The notes below the pieces were generated by a model, which saw nothing but the letters and a program-made list of their open reading frames with translations, was not told the origin of the DNA and made no database searches. Below are positions 35,140-43,898 of a stretch of DNA of 64,000 bases, piece by piece. The stretch is taken from positions 806,001-870,000 of the forward strand of contig JACKEJ010000006.1 of assembly GCA_020633055.1 (NCBI GenBank), written 5' to 3'. The stretch comes from Sandaracinaceae bacterium. Lineage in GTDB: Bacteria > Myxococcota_A > Polyangia > Polyangiales > Houyiibacteriaceae. Each line of letters begins with the position of its first letter. The stretch's first letter is position 1. Both the position numbers and the translations under genes were made by a program.

Positions 35140-36114
35140 TCAGCCGCGAGCAGCGAACTCGTCGGCCGCGTCGTCCAGCCGCACCCAGGGGTAGCCCATC
35201 GCGCGCACTTCGCGGATGGCCGCTCGCAGGGCGGCTTCCTTCTGAGCCAACGGCACACGTAGGTCGGGCTGGTGCGGCGTGAGCCACCCGAGCCCATCCG
35301 CTTCGGCGTCCGCCAGGTCGATCCCGTGGAGCTCCAAGTTGATGAGCGGCCGCCCCGCCATGCCCCGTGACAGCGCCCGCGCGCCCGCGGGCCCCGCCAG
35401 CACGAGGCTGGTGCCGATGTACGGCAGGCGTCCGGCCACGGCACGTGTGACGCCGATGGGAAGCTCGAGCATGCCTCGCCCACGTCGGCGATAGGGGCGC
35501 GCCATGCGGTACGGGTCCGGCGAGGCCGCGAGCACGCGTGGATCGTCCAGCACGCTGCGGCTCGTACGTCCGCGCGCGCGCATGGCGCCCATCGCGAGGG
35601 CTTTGGCGCCGTAGTACGCCGGGCACGGGAAGACGCTCGAGTCGTAGCGATAGCCGAGCTTGACGAGCTTCTCCACGACCAGGTCGCTGAGCGTGTAGCC
35701 CGGCGCCCGGAACCCATGGGGGGCGAAGCCAGTGGCGGCGGTGATGGCGGCGTGCGCGTCGGCGACGTCCGCTTCGATCTCGGCGGGGGAGCCACGGGAG
35801 AAGTCGTACAGGTGGTGGAACGTGTGGTTGCCCAGCTCGTGGCCAGCGTCGACCAGTTCGCGCAGGCGTGCGGCGTTGCCGGTCGTGCTCACGTCGCGAC
35901 CAACGACGAAGAACGCAGCGCGCAGCCCCTCCTCCTCGAACAGGCGGACGAGACGCGGCAGCGCGCGCTCGTAGATGGCCGACTGCGACGCCAGGACAGC
36001 CTCGCGCAGCGCCGCGTCGTCCAGCAGTCCGTGGATGGCCGCGTAACAGGGGATCTCGTCCAGGTCGACGCTGATGGCCGCGACACCCCTCGTTCCTCTC
36101 CGCCTGCCCCGCAT
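35140..36114 (-). CDS. Polysaccharide deacetylase (NodB-type, CE4)
   Basis: 324-residue metal-dependent N-deacetylase of cell-wall or exopolysaccharide GlcNAc-type sugars. NodB motifs: Asp17/Asp19 in SVDLDEIP, His97 and His101 in GNHTFHHL, FRAPGY for motif 3, and NLELHGIDL near 268 for the C-terminal His. No signal peptide is seen; the N-terminus is Arg-rich (MRGRRRG). It lies 39 bases downstream of a GT2 glycosyltransferase, suggesting a small lipid-linked sugar modification operon like Pst/ArnD-type pairs, where a GT2 makes a polyprenyl-phospho-sugar that the deacetylase processes. Confidence 0.9.
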   Translation of the reverse strand: MRGRRRGTRGVAAISVDLDEIPCYAAIHGLLDDAALREAVLASQSAIYERALPRLVRLFEEEGLRAAFFVVGRDVSTTGNAARLRELVDAGHELGNHTFHHLYDFSRGSPAEIEADVADAHAAITAATGFAPHGFRAPGYTLSDLVVEKLVKLGYRYDSSVFPCPAYYGAKALAMGAMRARGRTSRSVLDDPRVLAASPDPYRMARPYRRRGRGMLELPIGVTRAVAGRLPYIGTSLVLAGPAGARALSRGMAGRPLINLELHGIDLADAEADGLGWLTPHQPDLRVPLAQKEAALRAAIREVRAMGYPWVRLDDAADEFAARG

Positions 36115-36153
36115 GGTCTCGCTCGCGCTCCTCGCTCTCGTCGACTCGTGCGC

Positions 36154-36873
36154 TCAGCCGCGGATACGGATGGCGATGAACAGGCGCGCCAGGTTCTTGA
36201 GGACGTTGGGCACGCGGCGCGTGAGGCCGATGCTCGGCGGGCGCTTCTCCAGCACGCGCACCGGGATCTCCAGCATGCGCACGCCGCCGCGCTCGGCGCG
36301 GATGACCAGCTCGCTGGCGAAGAGGTCCTTGTCGACCAGGCACGCGTTGGCGACGTCGACCACGGAGGCGCGCCGGAAGGCCTTGAGCCCGTGGGTGTCC
36401 GTGCCGCGGAAGCCGAGGGCCACGCGCAGCATCCCGTTGATGACGACGGTGCCGAGGCGCCGGAACAAGGGGCGCTCGTCGCTCGCGCCCGCCATGACCT
36501 TCGATCCCACCACGAAGTCCGCCTGCTTCGTCTCGAGGGCCTCGAGCGCACGCCGGTAGAAGTCCGTGTCACACAGGTCGATCTCGTCGCAGATGACGTA
36601 CTCGCCGCGGGCGGCGATGATGCCGCGGCGCAGGGCGAGGCCGTAGTTGGGCTCTCCCACGCTGCGGATGCTGACCTGCGGAAAACGCCGCGCCAGCTCC
36701 TCGCCCACTTCGACCGTGCGGTCCGTGCTGCCGTTCTCGGCCAGGCACAGCTCGTACGTCCAGTCGAACGCCTGCAGGCGGTCGATCAGGTCCACCACCG
36801 CGGTCTGGAGGATGGCCTCCTCGTTGTACACGGGGATGATGATGGAGACGCGGGGCTGCGGGTCGGTCGTCAT
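36154..36873 (-). CDS. GT2 glycosyltransferase, dolichol-phosphate mannosyltransferase-like
   Basis: 239-residue GT-A fold enzyme. The N-terminus SIIIPVYNEEAILQ and the ENGSTDRT nucleotide site are typical of DPM1/polyprenyl-phosphate sugar synthases. The metal motif region is ICDEIDLCD near 94-102 rather than the common DADLQ. DTHGLKAFRR matches the family's GL(R/K)-x-F(R/K) acceptor segment. There are no membrane helices at the C-terminus, so it is a cytoplasmic soluble type. The sugar is unknown. It is followed by the deacetylase gene. Confidence 0.88.
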   Translation of the reverse strand: MTTDPQPRVSIIIPVYNEEAILQTAVVDLIDRLQAFDWTYELCLAENGSTDRTVEVGEELARRFPQVSIRSVGEPNYGLALRRGIIAARGEYVICDEIDLCDTDFYRRALEALETKQADFVVGSKVMAGASDERPLFRRLGTVVINGMLRVALGFRGTDTHGLKAFRRASVVDVANACLVDKDLFASELVIRAERGGVRMLEIPVRVLEKRPPSIGLTRRVPNVLKNLARLFIAIRIRG

Positions 36874-36982
36874 GAGCGCCCGGCACTCTTCCGCACGGTG
36901 GCGCGCGGGTCAACACCCGACGCGCGGAACCGGGGCAGAATGCGACGCGTCGCCATGAACCGCGGCGTCCAGGCGCGAAGGG

Positions 36983-37678
36983 CTACACGACGGCGCCGAA
37001 CCACGTGCCCAGCAGCGACGTGAGCCCCATGGCCAGCGCGCCTCCGACGACGACGCGCGCAATGGCCCTGGGGATGGGTGCGCCTCCCAGCCAAGCGCTG
37101 ACGGCGCCCAACGCCCCGAGGGTCACGAGCGCGGAGGCCAGCGTCACGGCGGCGCGCGCGTCTCCAGGGGTCAGCGCCATGACGGCGAGGGGCAGCGCGG
37201 CGCCCAGCGCGAACGACAGCGCGGAGACCAGCGCCGCGCGGGCGGGGCGGGCGAGGTCGTCTGGATCCAGCCCCAGCTCCTCGCGCGCGTGCACGCGCAG
37301 TGGGTCGCCGTGCTCGGTCAGCGCCTGGGCGACGCGGGCTGCGAGCGCGCGGTCGAGACCCATGTTGGCGTAGATCTCCGTCAGCTCCACCAGCTCGTGC
37401 TCCGGCTGCTCGTGGAGCTCGCGCCGCTCCCGCGCGAGGTCCGCCTGCTCCACGTCGCGTTGCGAGCTGACCGACACGTACTCCCCCGCGGCCATGGAGA
37501 GTGCGCCGCCGACGAGACCCGCGAGGCCCGCGGTCAGCACCGCCTCGGGGCTCGCGTTGGAGGCGGCGACCCCCAGCACGAGGCTGGCCGTGGACACGAT
37601 ACCGTCGTTGGCCCCGAGCACCGCGGCCCGGAGCCAGCTGGCCCGCTCCGCGCGATGCGTCTCACGGTGTGGCTTCAT
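36983..37678 (-). CDS. VIT1/CCC1-family metal transporter
   Basis: 231-residue membrane protein. The N-terminal REThR-type start and WLRAAVLGANDGIVSTASLV are the VIT1/CCC1 signature (helix 1 with the Asp/Asn substrate residues), followed by LVGGALSMAAGEYVSVSSQ. A cytoplasmic acidic segment (about 80-135, QRDVEQADLARERRELHEQ) matches the metal-binding helices between TM2 and TM3. Three C-terminal TM helices complete the fold. Likely iron or manganese export from the cytoplasm. Stand-alone gene. Confidence 0.93.
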   Translation of the reverse strand: MKPHRETHRAERASWLRAAVLGANDGIVSTASLVLGVAASNASPEAVLTAGLAGLVGGALSMAAGEYVSVSSQRDVEQADLARERRELHEQPEHELVELTEIYANMGLDRALAARVAQALTEHGDPLRVHAREELGLDPDDLARPARAALVSALSFALGAALPLAVMALTPGDARAAVTLASALVTLGALGAVSAWLGGAPIPRAIARVVVGGALAMGLTSLLGTWFGAVV

Positions 37679-37726
37679 GCGCGAGTGGTAGCAGGTTCGG
37701 TGCCTGCGTCCCGGCGCTCGGCGCGC

Positions 37727-39709
37727 TCAGAACCCGACGGGCGCTACCGGCGTCGAACGGTGCAGTGTGTCGCCAGCACCAAGCTGACCGTACTCGTTGT
37801 AGCCCCAGCACAGCACGCGGCCTGCGCTCGTGAGCGCGCACGAGTGCGTGAACCCCGAGGAGATGGCCACCACATCGCCGAGGCCACTGACCTGAACAGG
37901 CGTGCCTGGGGCGGTCGGCAGGGTGCCCCCGCTCCCCAGCTGGCCGTAGTAGGGGCTGCCCCAGCAATGCACGCCTCCGCCGTCGTCGATGGCGCAGGTG
38001 TGCGCGCCAGCGGCCGCCACGTACACGGGAGCGAAGTCCAGCGTGAGCGTCTGGGGCTCGGTCAGGGCCGCCTCCCCGGCGTTCGCGGTGCCCGCCTGAC
38101 CCATGCTGTTGTTGCCCCAGCACCGAACGGTCGTGTTGCCTGCGAGCACGCACGTGTGGCTGCCGCCTGCGCTCACCTGTGTGGCGTTGGTCAGGCCCAC
38201 CGCCGACTGCGGCGCGTATTGGTCCGCCTTCTGCCACCACGCGCCTGCGTCCACCGACTCTCCTCCGTTGACGCCGTCGCCTGCCTGCGCGTGGATCTCA
38301 CGGCCCACGCAGCGCACCTGCCCGTCGGCGAAGCGCCCGCAGGTGTGCATGCCCCCGGGCGACAGCTCCACCGCCGCCTCGAGTCCACGAATGGGCGCGG
38401 CGTAGCCCACGTCGATCCCCGGGTAGTCGTTCACAGAGCTGGGACCCACCCAGTCGGGCGCGTCCGCTCCGGGGAAGTGCTGCCCGCGCACGGGGCGCTC
38501 CAGCCAGCCCCAGCACACGCCGCCTGTGTTTCCGCGGTCCGCGCACGTCACGCTGTGCCCCGCCTCGATGCGCGTTGCGCCCGTGAGCCGTGAGCCGTCC
38601 TGCAAGAGCACGTACTCGGGCTCGGTGAAGAGGGAGCGCTCGTCTTCCACGACACCCTGCCAGGCCGTCGAGTCCCAGCGGCCCGGGGTCGCCGCGGCGG
38701 GCGGCGTGGTACCGCTCTTGAGCACGCCGTTGCCCATCTGACCGTTGAAGCCCGCGCCCCAGCACTGGACCTCGCCCGTGCTCAGGAGGGCGCACGAGTG
38801 CAGGTAGCCCGCCGCGACGGCGGTCGCCGGCCCCGCGAGGGGGACGGCCGTGCTCGGCGCGTCCACGCCATCGACCACCTCGCCCACCCGCGGCGCGAAG
38901 TCTCCGTCTCCGAGCTGTCCCCAGTCACGCGCGCCCCAGCAGCGGACGCTGCCGTCTTCCAGCACTGCGCAGGTATGCAGGCCGCCAGCGGCGACCGCTA
39001 CGGCGCGTAGCGAACCCTGGGGCGCCAGCGCTGGGCCCGGCTGCGCGAGCCCCAGGATGGCATCCTGATCGTTGTAGTAGTCGTACAGGATCTTGTCGCG
39101 GGCCTCGTCCGTCTCGAGCGTGCTGGAGCGGTAGTAGCCGCAGCTCACGGAGCGCGGCACGGGGCGGTGCATGCCCTGGTAGTGGCCGCCGCTGGGGCCC
39201 TCGCGGTAGTCCAGCTCAGGGCTGAGCGCGCTGCGTACCGGGTGGCCCCAGCCGCCCCCGGCGCTCTGCGAGCGCGCGCCAGGGCAGTCGAGCACGTGCG
39301 CGACGTCTGCCAGCACCGCGTCACGCGCTTCGCGCGCGGCACATGCCTCGCCGTCTTCGTTGCGCTGGTAGGGATCGAGGCCGATGCGCGCGCGATAGGC
39401 GTTGATGCGCGCGACGCAGTGTCGCCCGACGGTGGCGGACCCGGCGCCGGGGTACTCGTCGCGGTAGGGGACGTGAAGGATCACGTTGCCCTCTGCATCT
39501 ACGGTCATCACGTCGTCGGTGTCGCCCGGCGGCCGCGTCGTGAGCACCTCGCGGCGTCCCTCGCAGCCGCTCGCCGCGGTCAGTGCGCTCCATGCCGCGC
39601 ACACGACGGCCACGTAGCGCCATGAAGGGGTGAGGCCGCTGGCGCGTGGTGGGGAGGAGCTCTCGGAGCCCCGAGGGGGCACGGCGATCTTCGGCTGTGT
39701 CATACGCAC
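37727..39709 (-). CDS. RCC1-repeat lipoprotein with CAP-like N-terminal domain
   Basis: 660 residues. Signal with lipobox-like ALTAASGC (Cys49). Residues about 90-190 resemble a CAP/SCP domain (CVARINAYRARIGLDPYQ, CAAREARDAVLADVAHVLDC), with Cys pairs. From about 215 to the end, seven or so RCC1-type blades repeat the pattern GxxHxCAxxxxGxVxCWGxxxxGQLG, forming a beta-propeller. Surface-exposed and probably binding or adhesive; bacterial RCC1 proteins have no general enzymatic role. The second ATG at 39703 is an alternative start. It stands just downstream of the OM-protein gene of the sigma/FecR module. Confidence 0.85.
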   Translation of the reverse strand: MRMTQPKIAVPPRGSESSSPPRASGLTPSWRYVAVVCAAWSALTAASGCEGRREVLTTRPPGDTDDVMTVDAEGNVILHVPYRDEYPGAGSATVGRHCVARINAYRARIGLDPYQRNEDGEACAAREARDAVLADVAHVLDCPGARSQSAGGGWGHPVRSALSPELDYREGPSGGHYQGMHRPVPRSVSCGYYRSSTLETDEARDKILYDYYNDQDAILGLAQPGPALAPQGSLRAVAVAAGGLHTCAVLEDGSVRCWGARDWGQLGDGDFAPRVGEVVDGVDAPSTAVPLAGPATAVAAGYLHSCALLSTGEVQCWGAGFNGQMGNGVLKSGTTPPAAATPGRWDSTAWQGVVEDERSLFTEPEYVLLQDGSRLTGATRIEAGHSVTCADRGNTGGVCWGWLERPVRGQHFPGADAPDWVGPSSVNDYPGIDVGYAAPIRGLEAAVELSPGGMHTCGRFADGQVRCVGREIHAQAGDGVNGGESVDAGAWWQKADQYAPQSAVGLTNATQVSAGGSHTCVLAGNTTVRCWGNNSMGQAGTANAGEAALTEPQTLTLDFAPVYVAAAGAHTCAIDDGGGVHCWGSPYYGQLGSGGTLPTAPGTPVQVSGLGDVVAISSGFTHSCALTSAGRVLCWGYNEYGQLGAGDTLHRSTPVAPVGF

Positions 39710-39761
39710 TGGGTAGTTCGACGGCGCCCATTCGGCTCACGCGTCTCGCGATGGCGTTCGG

Positions 39762-40799
39762 TCAGAAGCGCAGCCCGAGCCCGAGCGCCAGCTCGCCGCC
39801 CACGCCGTAGGTGGAGACCACGCGCATGGTCTCATCGACGGCAGACGCTGCGCGCAGCCCCGCGATGCCCCCGACGCGCAGCGACAGACGCAGCGGACCG
39901 ACGTCGATCCACGCGCGCGCGACCAGCACGGCCTCCACGCTCACGTCCTGGTACGCCGCCTCGAGCGCGCCGAAGTCGGCCGATGGAATGAAGCGCATGC
40001 GGAAGAGGCCGAGCCCACCCTCGAGGGCACACCCGATGCGCGCGTCGCGGGGGGTGAGCGCGTAGACCGCGCCCACCTGGGCTCCGCGCCGCGTGGACCG
40101 TGCGCTGCCCGTGGGCGCGTCCTCGCGGGCGCCCGACAGGAGCTGCGCCCGGGCAAAGAAGCCCAGACGATGGCTCGCCCAGGCTTGGGCGCCGACCTCC
40201 GGGCCGAGCGCGGTCAGGTGCCGGAAGCGCAGGCCAACGACGGACGCGTGCAGCTCGACGGTCCACGGTTCTGGGGGCGGAGGTGGGGGCGGAGGCGGCG
40301 GTCCCATGGTCTCCGCCAGGGCCGTGAGCACCGCGTCGGGCGCGGGCATCGCGAGCGGCGGCGCATCCAGGATGGCCAGCTCGGCCCAGCTCGCACGCAG
40401 CAGCTCGTCGGCGGCGACGGCCACAGCCAGCGGGCGAGCGTCGCTCGGCATCTGGGTGAGGTCCAGCTCGCGCTCCACGCGCTTGTCGGTGATGTGGTCG
40501 CCCAGCCGAATCGTCGCCACCACCCGTCCGTCCGCGTGGCGGGCGACTCCCAGGAACACGTGCGCGATGACGGTGCGCTCGGAGGTCTCCGCCACGCACA
40601 GGTCGACGGCCCGCGCTTGCAGCTCTGCCGTGAGGTGGTCGCGCAGCGCGTCGGCGATGACCTGGTCGGGGGGCAACACGTCGGCCGACATCAATACCAG
40701 GGGCCGATCCGACGCGGGGCAGGGGCTCTGTGCGCGCGCCAGCGTGGGGGCGAAGGACAGGCCCACACCCCACGCGAGGAGGGTCAGGGCGACGCGCAT
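39762..40799 (-). CDS. Outer-membrane-type secreted protein with poly-proline linker
   Basis: 345 residues. The ATG at 40799 overlaps the FecR-like stop (TGATG) and opens a signal peptide (LLAWGVGLSFAPTLARAQ). The N-terminal half (about 25-160) is an alpha/beta domain of unknown family. A run of ten prolines (about 166-176) separates it from a C-terminal beta-strand-rich half ending GGELALGLGLRF; the final Phe and alternating pattern suggest an outer-membrane barrel. It is the last gene of the sigma-FecR-OM operon and a likely cell-surface output or sensor component. Confidence 0.75.
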   Translation of the reverse strand: MRVALTLLAWGVGLSFAPTLARAQSPCPASDRPLVLMSADVLPPDQVIADALRDHLTAELQARAVDLCVAETSERTVIAHVFLGVARHADGRVVATIRLGDHITDKRVERELDLTQMPSDARPLAVAVAADELLRASWAELAILDAPPLAMPAPDAVLTALAETMGPPPPPPPPPPEPWTVELHASVVGLRFRHLTALGPEVGAQAWASHRLGFFARAQLLSGAREDAPTGSARSTRRGAQVGAVYALTPRDARIGCALEGGLGLFRMRFIPSADFGALEAAYQDVSVEAVLVARAWIDVGPLRLSLRVGGIAGLRAASAVDETMRVVSTYGVGGELALGLGLRF

Positions 40800-42055
40800 C
40801 AGGGGCGGTCCCCGCTGGACGCGCCGCACTGCGCGCTCACGCGCTGGCGGTGGACGCTCGTCGCGTAGGTGGCGAGGAAGCGCGTCCGAGCAGCGCGGCA
40901 GCGAGCGGCGTCGCCCAACTGCGAGAGCGCCTCCACGCGCGCCGCGGCGGCGTCCTCGGCGAAGAAGCCGCCTCCACCACCTCCCAGCGCCTGGTCCAGG
41001 GCTTGGAGCGCGCCCTGCGCGTCGCCCAGCTGGTATAGCCGGAGGCGCCCCAGCTCGAAGGCCGCCAGGGGCGCACGAGGGTCCGTGGGGTGCTCGCGCC
41101 CGAAGGCGGCGTAGGCGCGTGCTGCCTCGGCGGGGCGATGCGCGAGGCGCTCCCGCAAGGCCTCCTCGAAGAGCTGCGTCGCGCCATCGGACTCCGCGCT
41201 CCCCTCCTCCGTTGCGTTGCGCGGACGTGCGGGCTCGCGTGTCGGCCGACCGGGCCGAGGCCCTTCGCCACGCTCGATGTCGGCGCGCGCGCGGAACGTC
41301 CGTGAGGTCGCTTCTCGGCTCGCATGTTCGGTCGGCGAGTCGGCGCTCTGCCCTTCTTCCATGACGGGCTCGCTCGAAGCGGCGCGGTGGGTTCGGGTCC
41401 AAGTCTCGCCTGCTCCCAGCGTGGCGTTGGCGCCGTCGTGTCGCACTTCGACGCGGCCCCGCGTGACCCCGACCGTCAGCGTCGGCCCTTCACGCCCAGG
41501 GATGTCGAGGCCGACGTGGAAGCGCGTCGCGCCGGGCGACGGCTCGGCGCCCATGGCCGCGCTCGCGACCTCCGCGCTTGCGACTTCGACGACGACCTGC
41601 GAGCGCCCGCCCGTCGCGCAGGACACGCCGCCCCGTTCGAGGCGCACGCGCAGCGCGTCGCGGGAGACGGCGAGCGTCCGCAGCTGCGTACGAGGGCCGA
41701 GCGTGAGCGTCGAGCCGTCGTCGAAGTGGAGCACGCGCCCCACCTCCGCCGTCGCGACCCACTCCCCCTGAGCCGTGGTGGCCACCAGCGCCGGCGCAGG
41801 GCCAGGCGACGTGGGCGTCGCGCGGCTCCACCAGACAGCACAGGCGGCAGCGCACGTGCCTGCGAGACCCAGCACCAGCGTGAGCGAGGGCCGGAGCCGC
41901 CACCGCCACCGCGTCGCGGGCTCATGGCCGCGCGCGCTGCCTTGCCCGCTCGCATCCAGCTGCGCCGAGACCGCGTGCCACATGCGCTCGACCCGCGCCT
42001 CCGAGAGCTCGGGCTCGACGTGTGCAGCGGGGTGTCGGTTGGGCGCATGTTTCAT
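40799..42055 (-). CDS. FecR-like membrane protein with TPR C-terminus
   Basis: 418 residues. The ATG at 42055 overlaps the sigma factor stop as ATGA. The cytoplasmic N-terminus (about 1-55; LSEARVERMWHAVSAQL) could bind the sigma factor; one membrane helix follows (LTLVLGLAGTCAAACAVWW, about 57-75). A FecR-like beta domain (about 90-230; VLHFDDGSTLTLGPRTQLR, LTVGVTRGRVEVRHDG) is followed by a disordered Arg/Glu/Ser section and TPR units (about 320-410). The layout is that of an anti-sigma regulator with periplasmic sensor, but no zinc-binding motif is seen. Likely controls the adjacent ECF sigma. Confidence 0.82.
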   Translation of the reverse strand: MKHAPNRHPAAHVEPELSEARVERMWHAVSAQLDASGQGSARGHEPATRWRWRLRPSLTLVLGLAGTCAAACAVWWSRATPTSPGPAPALVATTAQGEWVATAEVGRVLHFDDGSTLTLGPRTQLRTLAVSRDALRVRLERGGVSCATGGRSQVVVEVASAEVASAAMGAEPSPGATRFHVGLDIPGREGPTLTVGVTRGRVEVRHDGANATLGAGETWTRTHRAASSEPVMEEGQSADSPTEHASREATSRTFRARADIERGEGPRPGRPTREPARPRNATEEGSAESDGATQLFEEALRERLAHRPAEAARAYAAFGREHPTDPRAPLAAFELGRLRLYQLGDAQGALQALDQALGGGGGGFFAEDAAAARVEALSQLGDAARCRAARTRFLATYATSVHRQRVSAQCGASSGDRP

Positions 42056-42648
42056 CGCGGGTCCTCCAGCGCAGCGGCGAGTCGTGTCTCGGCGCGGGCC
42101 AGGTGGCGTTTGACGGTCGCCAACGACTTGCCAGTGCACGCCGCGATCTCTGGCAGCGTCATCTCCTCCACCCGCCGCAGGACCAGCACGACGCGCTCAT
42201 CCGTGCGGAGCTGGTCGAGCAGGCCGTAGATGGCGCGCAGCTCGACGACCACGTCCGGCGGAGCCTTCGGTGAGATGAGCTCGTCCGGCGCGATCGCCCG
42301 CGTACGTAGCATCCCGAGCCGAGCCAGCAGTCGACGCCGTCGCAGGTTCGCCACGGCCACCCCCACGACGATGCGCATCAGCCAAGGCCGGAACGCTTGC
42401 GGGTCCCGCAGCTGGTCGATGGTGGACAAGGCCTTCGTGAAGCTCTCCTGGACGATGTCTTCCAGGTCCTGGTCGCGACCCATGAGCCGGTACGCTGTCC
42501 CGTAGGCGGCGCGCACGTGGCGGCGGAAGAGCTGTGCGCTCGCCCCCGAGTCCCCGTCCTGGGCGGCCAGCACCAGCTGGGCGTCCGTCTCGCGGTCGGG
42601 GAGTCTCAGGACCTCGGTCGTCACCGTTCGTTGCTCCGCTGCGCTCAT
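42052..42648 (-). CDS. ECF RNA polymerase sigma factor
   Basis: 198 residues. Sigma-70 region 2 at about 30-100 (LFRRHVRAAYGTAYRLMG, QDLEDIVQESFTKAL, FRPWLMRIVVGVAVANLRRR) and region 4 at about 135-190 (LRTDERVVLVLRRVEEMTLP, GKSLATVKRHLARAE). Directs promoter recognition for an envelope or surface regulon; it is coupled to the FecR-like gene by ATGA overlap, the usual layout for a sigma with its membrane regulator. Own targets are not identifiable here. Confidence 0.95.
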   Translation of the reverse strand: MSAAEQRTVTTEVLRLPDRETDAQLVLAAQDGDSGASAQLFRRHVRAAYGTAYRLMGRDQDLEDIVQESFTKALSTIDQLRDPQAFRPWLMRIVVGVAVANLRRRRLLARLGMLRTRAIAPDELISPKAPPDVVVELRAIYGLLDQLRTDERVVLVLRRVEEMTLPEIAACTGKSLATVKRHLARAETRLAAALEDPR

Positions 42649-42745
42649 GTGTGGCCTGTCGGAGCGCTTGTAGGTTCTACCGCGGAAAGCGGCTCACGAA
42701 TTCGTCCGCGACGTCCACGGCCGGCCCCGTGCGGGGACCATACGG

Positions 42746-43861
42746 TCAGGGGCGACGCGTGGGGCTGTGCTGGTAGGTGGCGAAGTTGGCCACCTCCGTG
42801 GTGCCGTCCACGATCGCCTGCATGGCGGGGTTCGACGAGTGGCGCACGTGCACCTCCCCGAACGCGATCAGGTACGTTGCCGTCGCCTCCACGCTGGCGT
42901 CGAGGTCCAGCGTGTCGCATGTCAGCGTGCCGGTGAACGACTCGTGACAGCCACCTTGGAACTGGATCCAGGTCACGTCTGCCAGCGCGGCGCGCTCGAA
43001 CATCGGCATGCCACCGTCGCCGTCGTTGGTGCCAGTCATGAAGAGCACGGGCATCTCCACGGTCGCGTAGCCCGCCGCAGAGGCGCGGTTGGTGCGCAGG
43101 TCGCCTGCGAACGGGGCGATGGCGATGATGCGCTCGTCTGGCCGGTACAACGCGAAGGCGTCCAGCTGGCCTTGGGTGCAGCCCGCGCAGTCCGCCGCGA
43201 TGGCGTCCATGTCGAGCGTGACCCCGCTGCTGAGCCAGGCGGTGCGTCCCCCGTAGCTGTGGCCGGTGAGGTAGACCTCGTCCGTGCGCACCAGTCCGTG
43301 CAGCGGGTGCTCCGGGGGGAGGTTCTCCATGTAGTCGATCACCGCTTGAACGTCGTACGCCCGCACGATTTCGTACTCGCCCGGACGTGGATCGTAGTTC
43401 TCGAGGAGGGTGCTCCCGATGTGGTCCGCAGCGACGACGATCCACCCGTTGTTCACGAACTGCCGCGCCAGGCGGTGCGCCGATCCGCCCCAGGCGCGGT
43501 CACCGTGGGAGTACACCATCAGCGGCGCTGGGCGCCGCGGGGCCGCCACGCTGGCATTCAGGAAGCTGAGGCCATCACGCTGGATGGGGTTGAAGCGCGT
43601 CGTGGTTCCGCTGGTGTCGAGGGTCGGATACCAGATGGTCAGTGGGAGGGTGCGCTCCTCCCCCGTCCCAGGGACCGTGTACGTCGTGCTCTCCTGGAGC
43701 GCGCCCGCCGTCGCCATCAGATCGATGATGGGGGGCGCCGTGCCGGTGACTGAGTCGTCGTCGCAGGCCCCGGCGGCGAGCGCGAGCGCGCCGCAGAGAC
43801 CGAGGAGCGGCAGGGAGACGCGAGGGGTAGGGCGCGAGGTCGTCGGGTTGCTGTGGTCCAT
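42746..43861 (-). CDS. Alpha/beta-hydrolase lipoprotein (PAF-acetylhydrolase/dienelactone-hydrolase-like)
   Basis: 371 residues from ATG 43861; an in-frame ATG at 43888 would add nine residues. Lipoprotein signal (ALALAAGACDD). The alpha/beta-hydrolase core has oxyanion motif VYSHGDRAWG, nucleophile elbow GHSYGG (Ser202), an acid in MTGTNDGDGG and a late His in GGCHESF. An extra Cys pair (DCAGC, and the HES/CDT region) suggests disulfides outside the cytoplasm. Similar to bacterial PAF-acetylhydrolase-like esterases. It follows the heme lipoprotein gene by about 40 bases, so the two may form one surface module. Confidence 0.88.
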   Translation of the reverse strand: MDHSNPTTSRPTPRVSLPLLGLCGALALAAGACDDDSVTGTAPPIIDLMATAGALQESTTYTVPGTGEERTLPLTIWYPTLDTSGTTTRFNPIQRDGLSFLNASVAAPRRPAPLMVYSHGDRAWGGSAHRLARQFVNNGWIVVAADHIGSTLLENYDPRPGEYEIVRAYDVQAVIDYMENLPPEHPLHGLVRTDEVYLTGHSYGGRTAWLSSGVTLDMDAIAADCAGCTQGQLDAFALYRPDERIIAIAPFAGDLRTNRASAAGYATVEMPVLFMTGTNDGDGGMPMFERAALADVTWIQFQGGCHESFTGTLTCDTLDLDASVEATATYLIAFGEVHVRHSSNPAMQAIVDGTTEVANFATYQHSPTRRP

Positions 43862-43898
43862 GGGATCTTCGTCGGCGTTGTGTCGCATTTGCGGCGGC

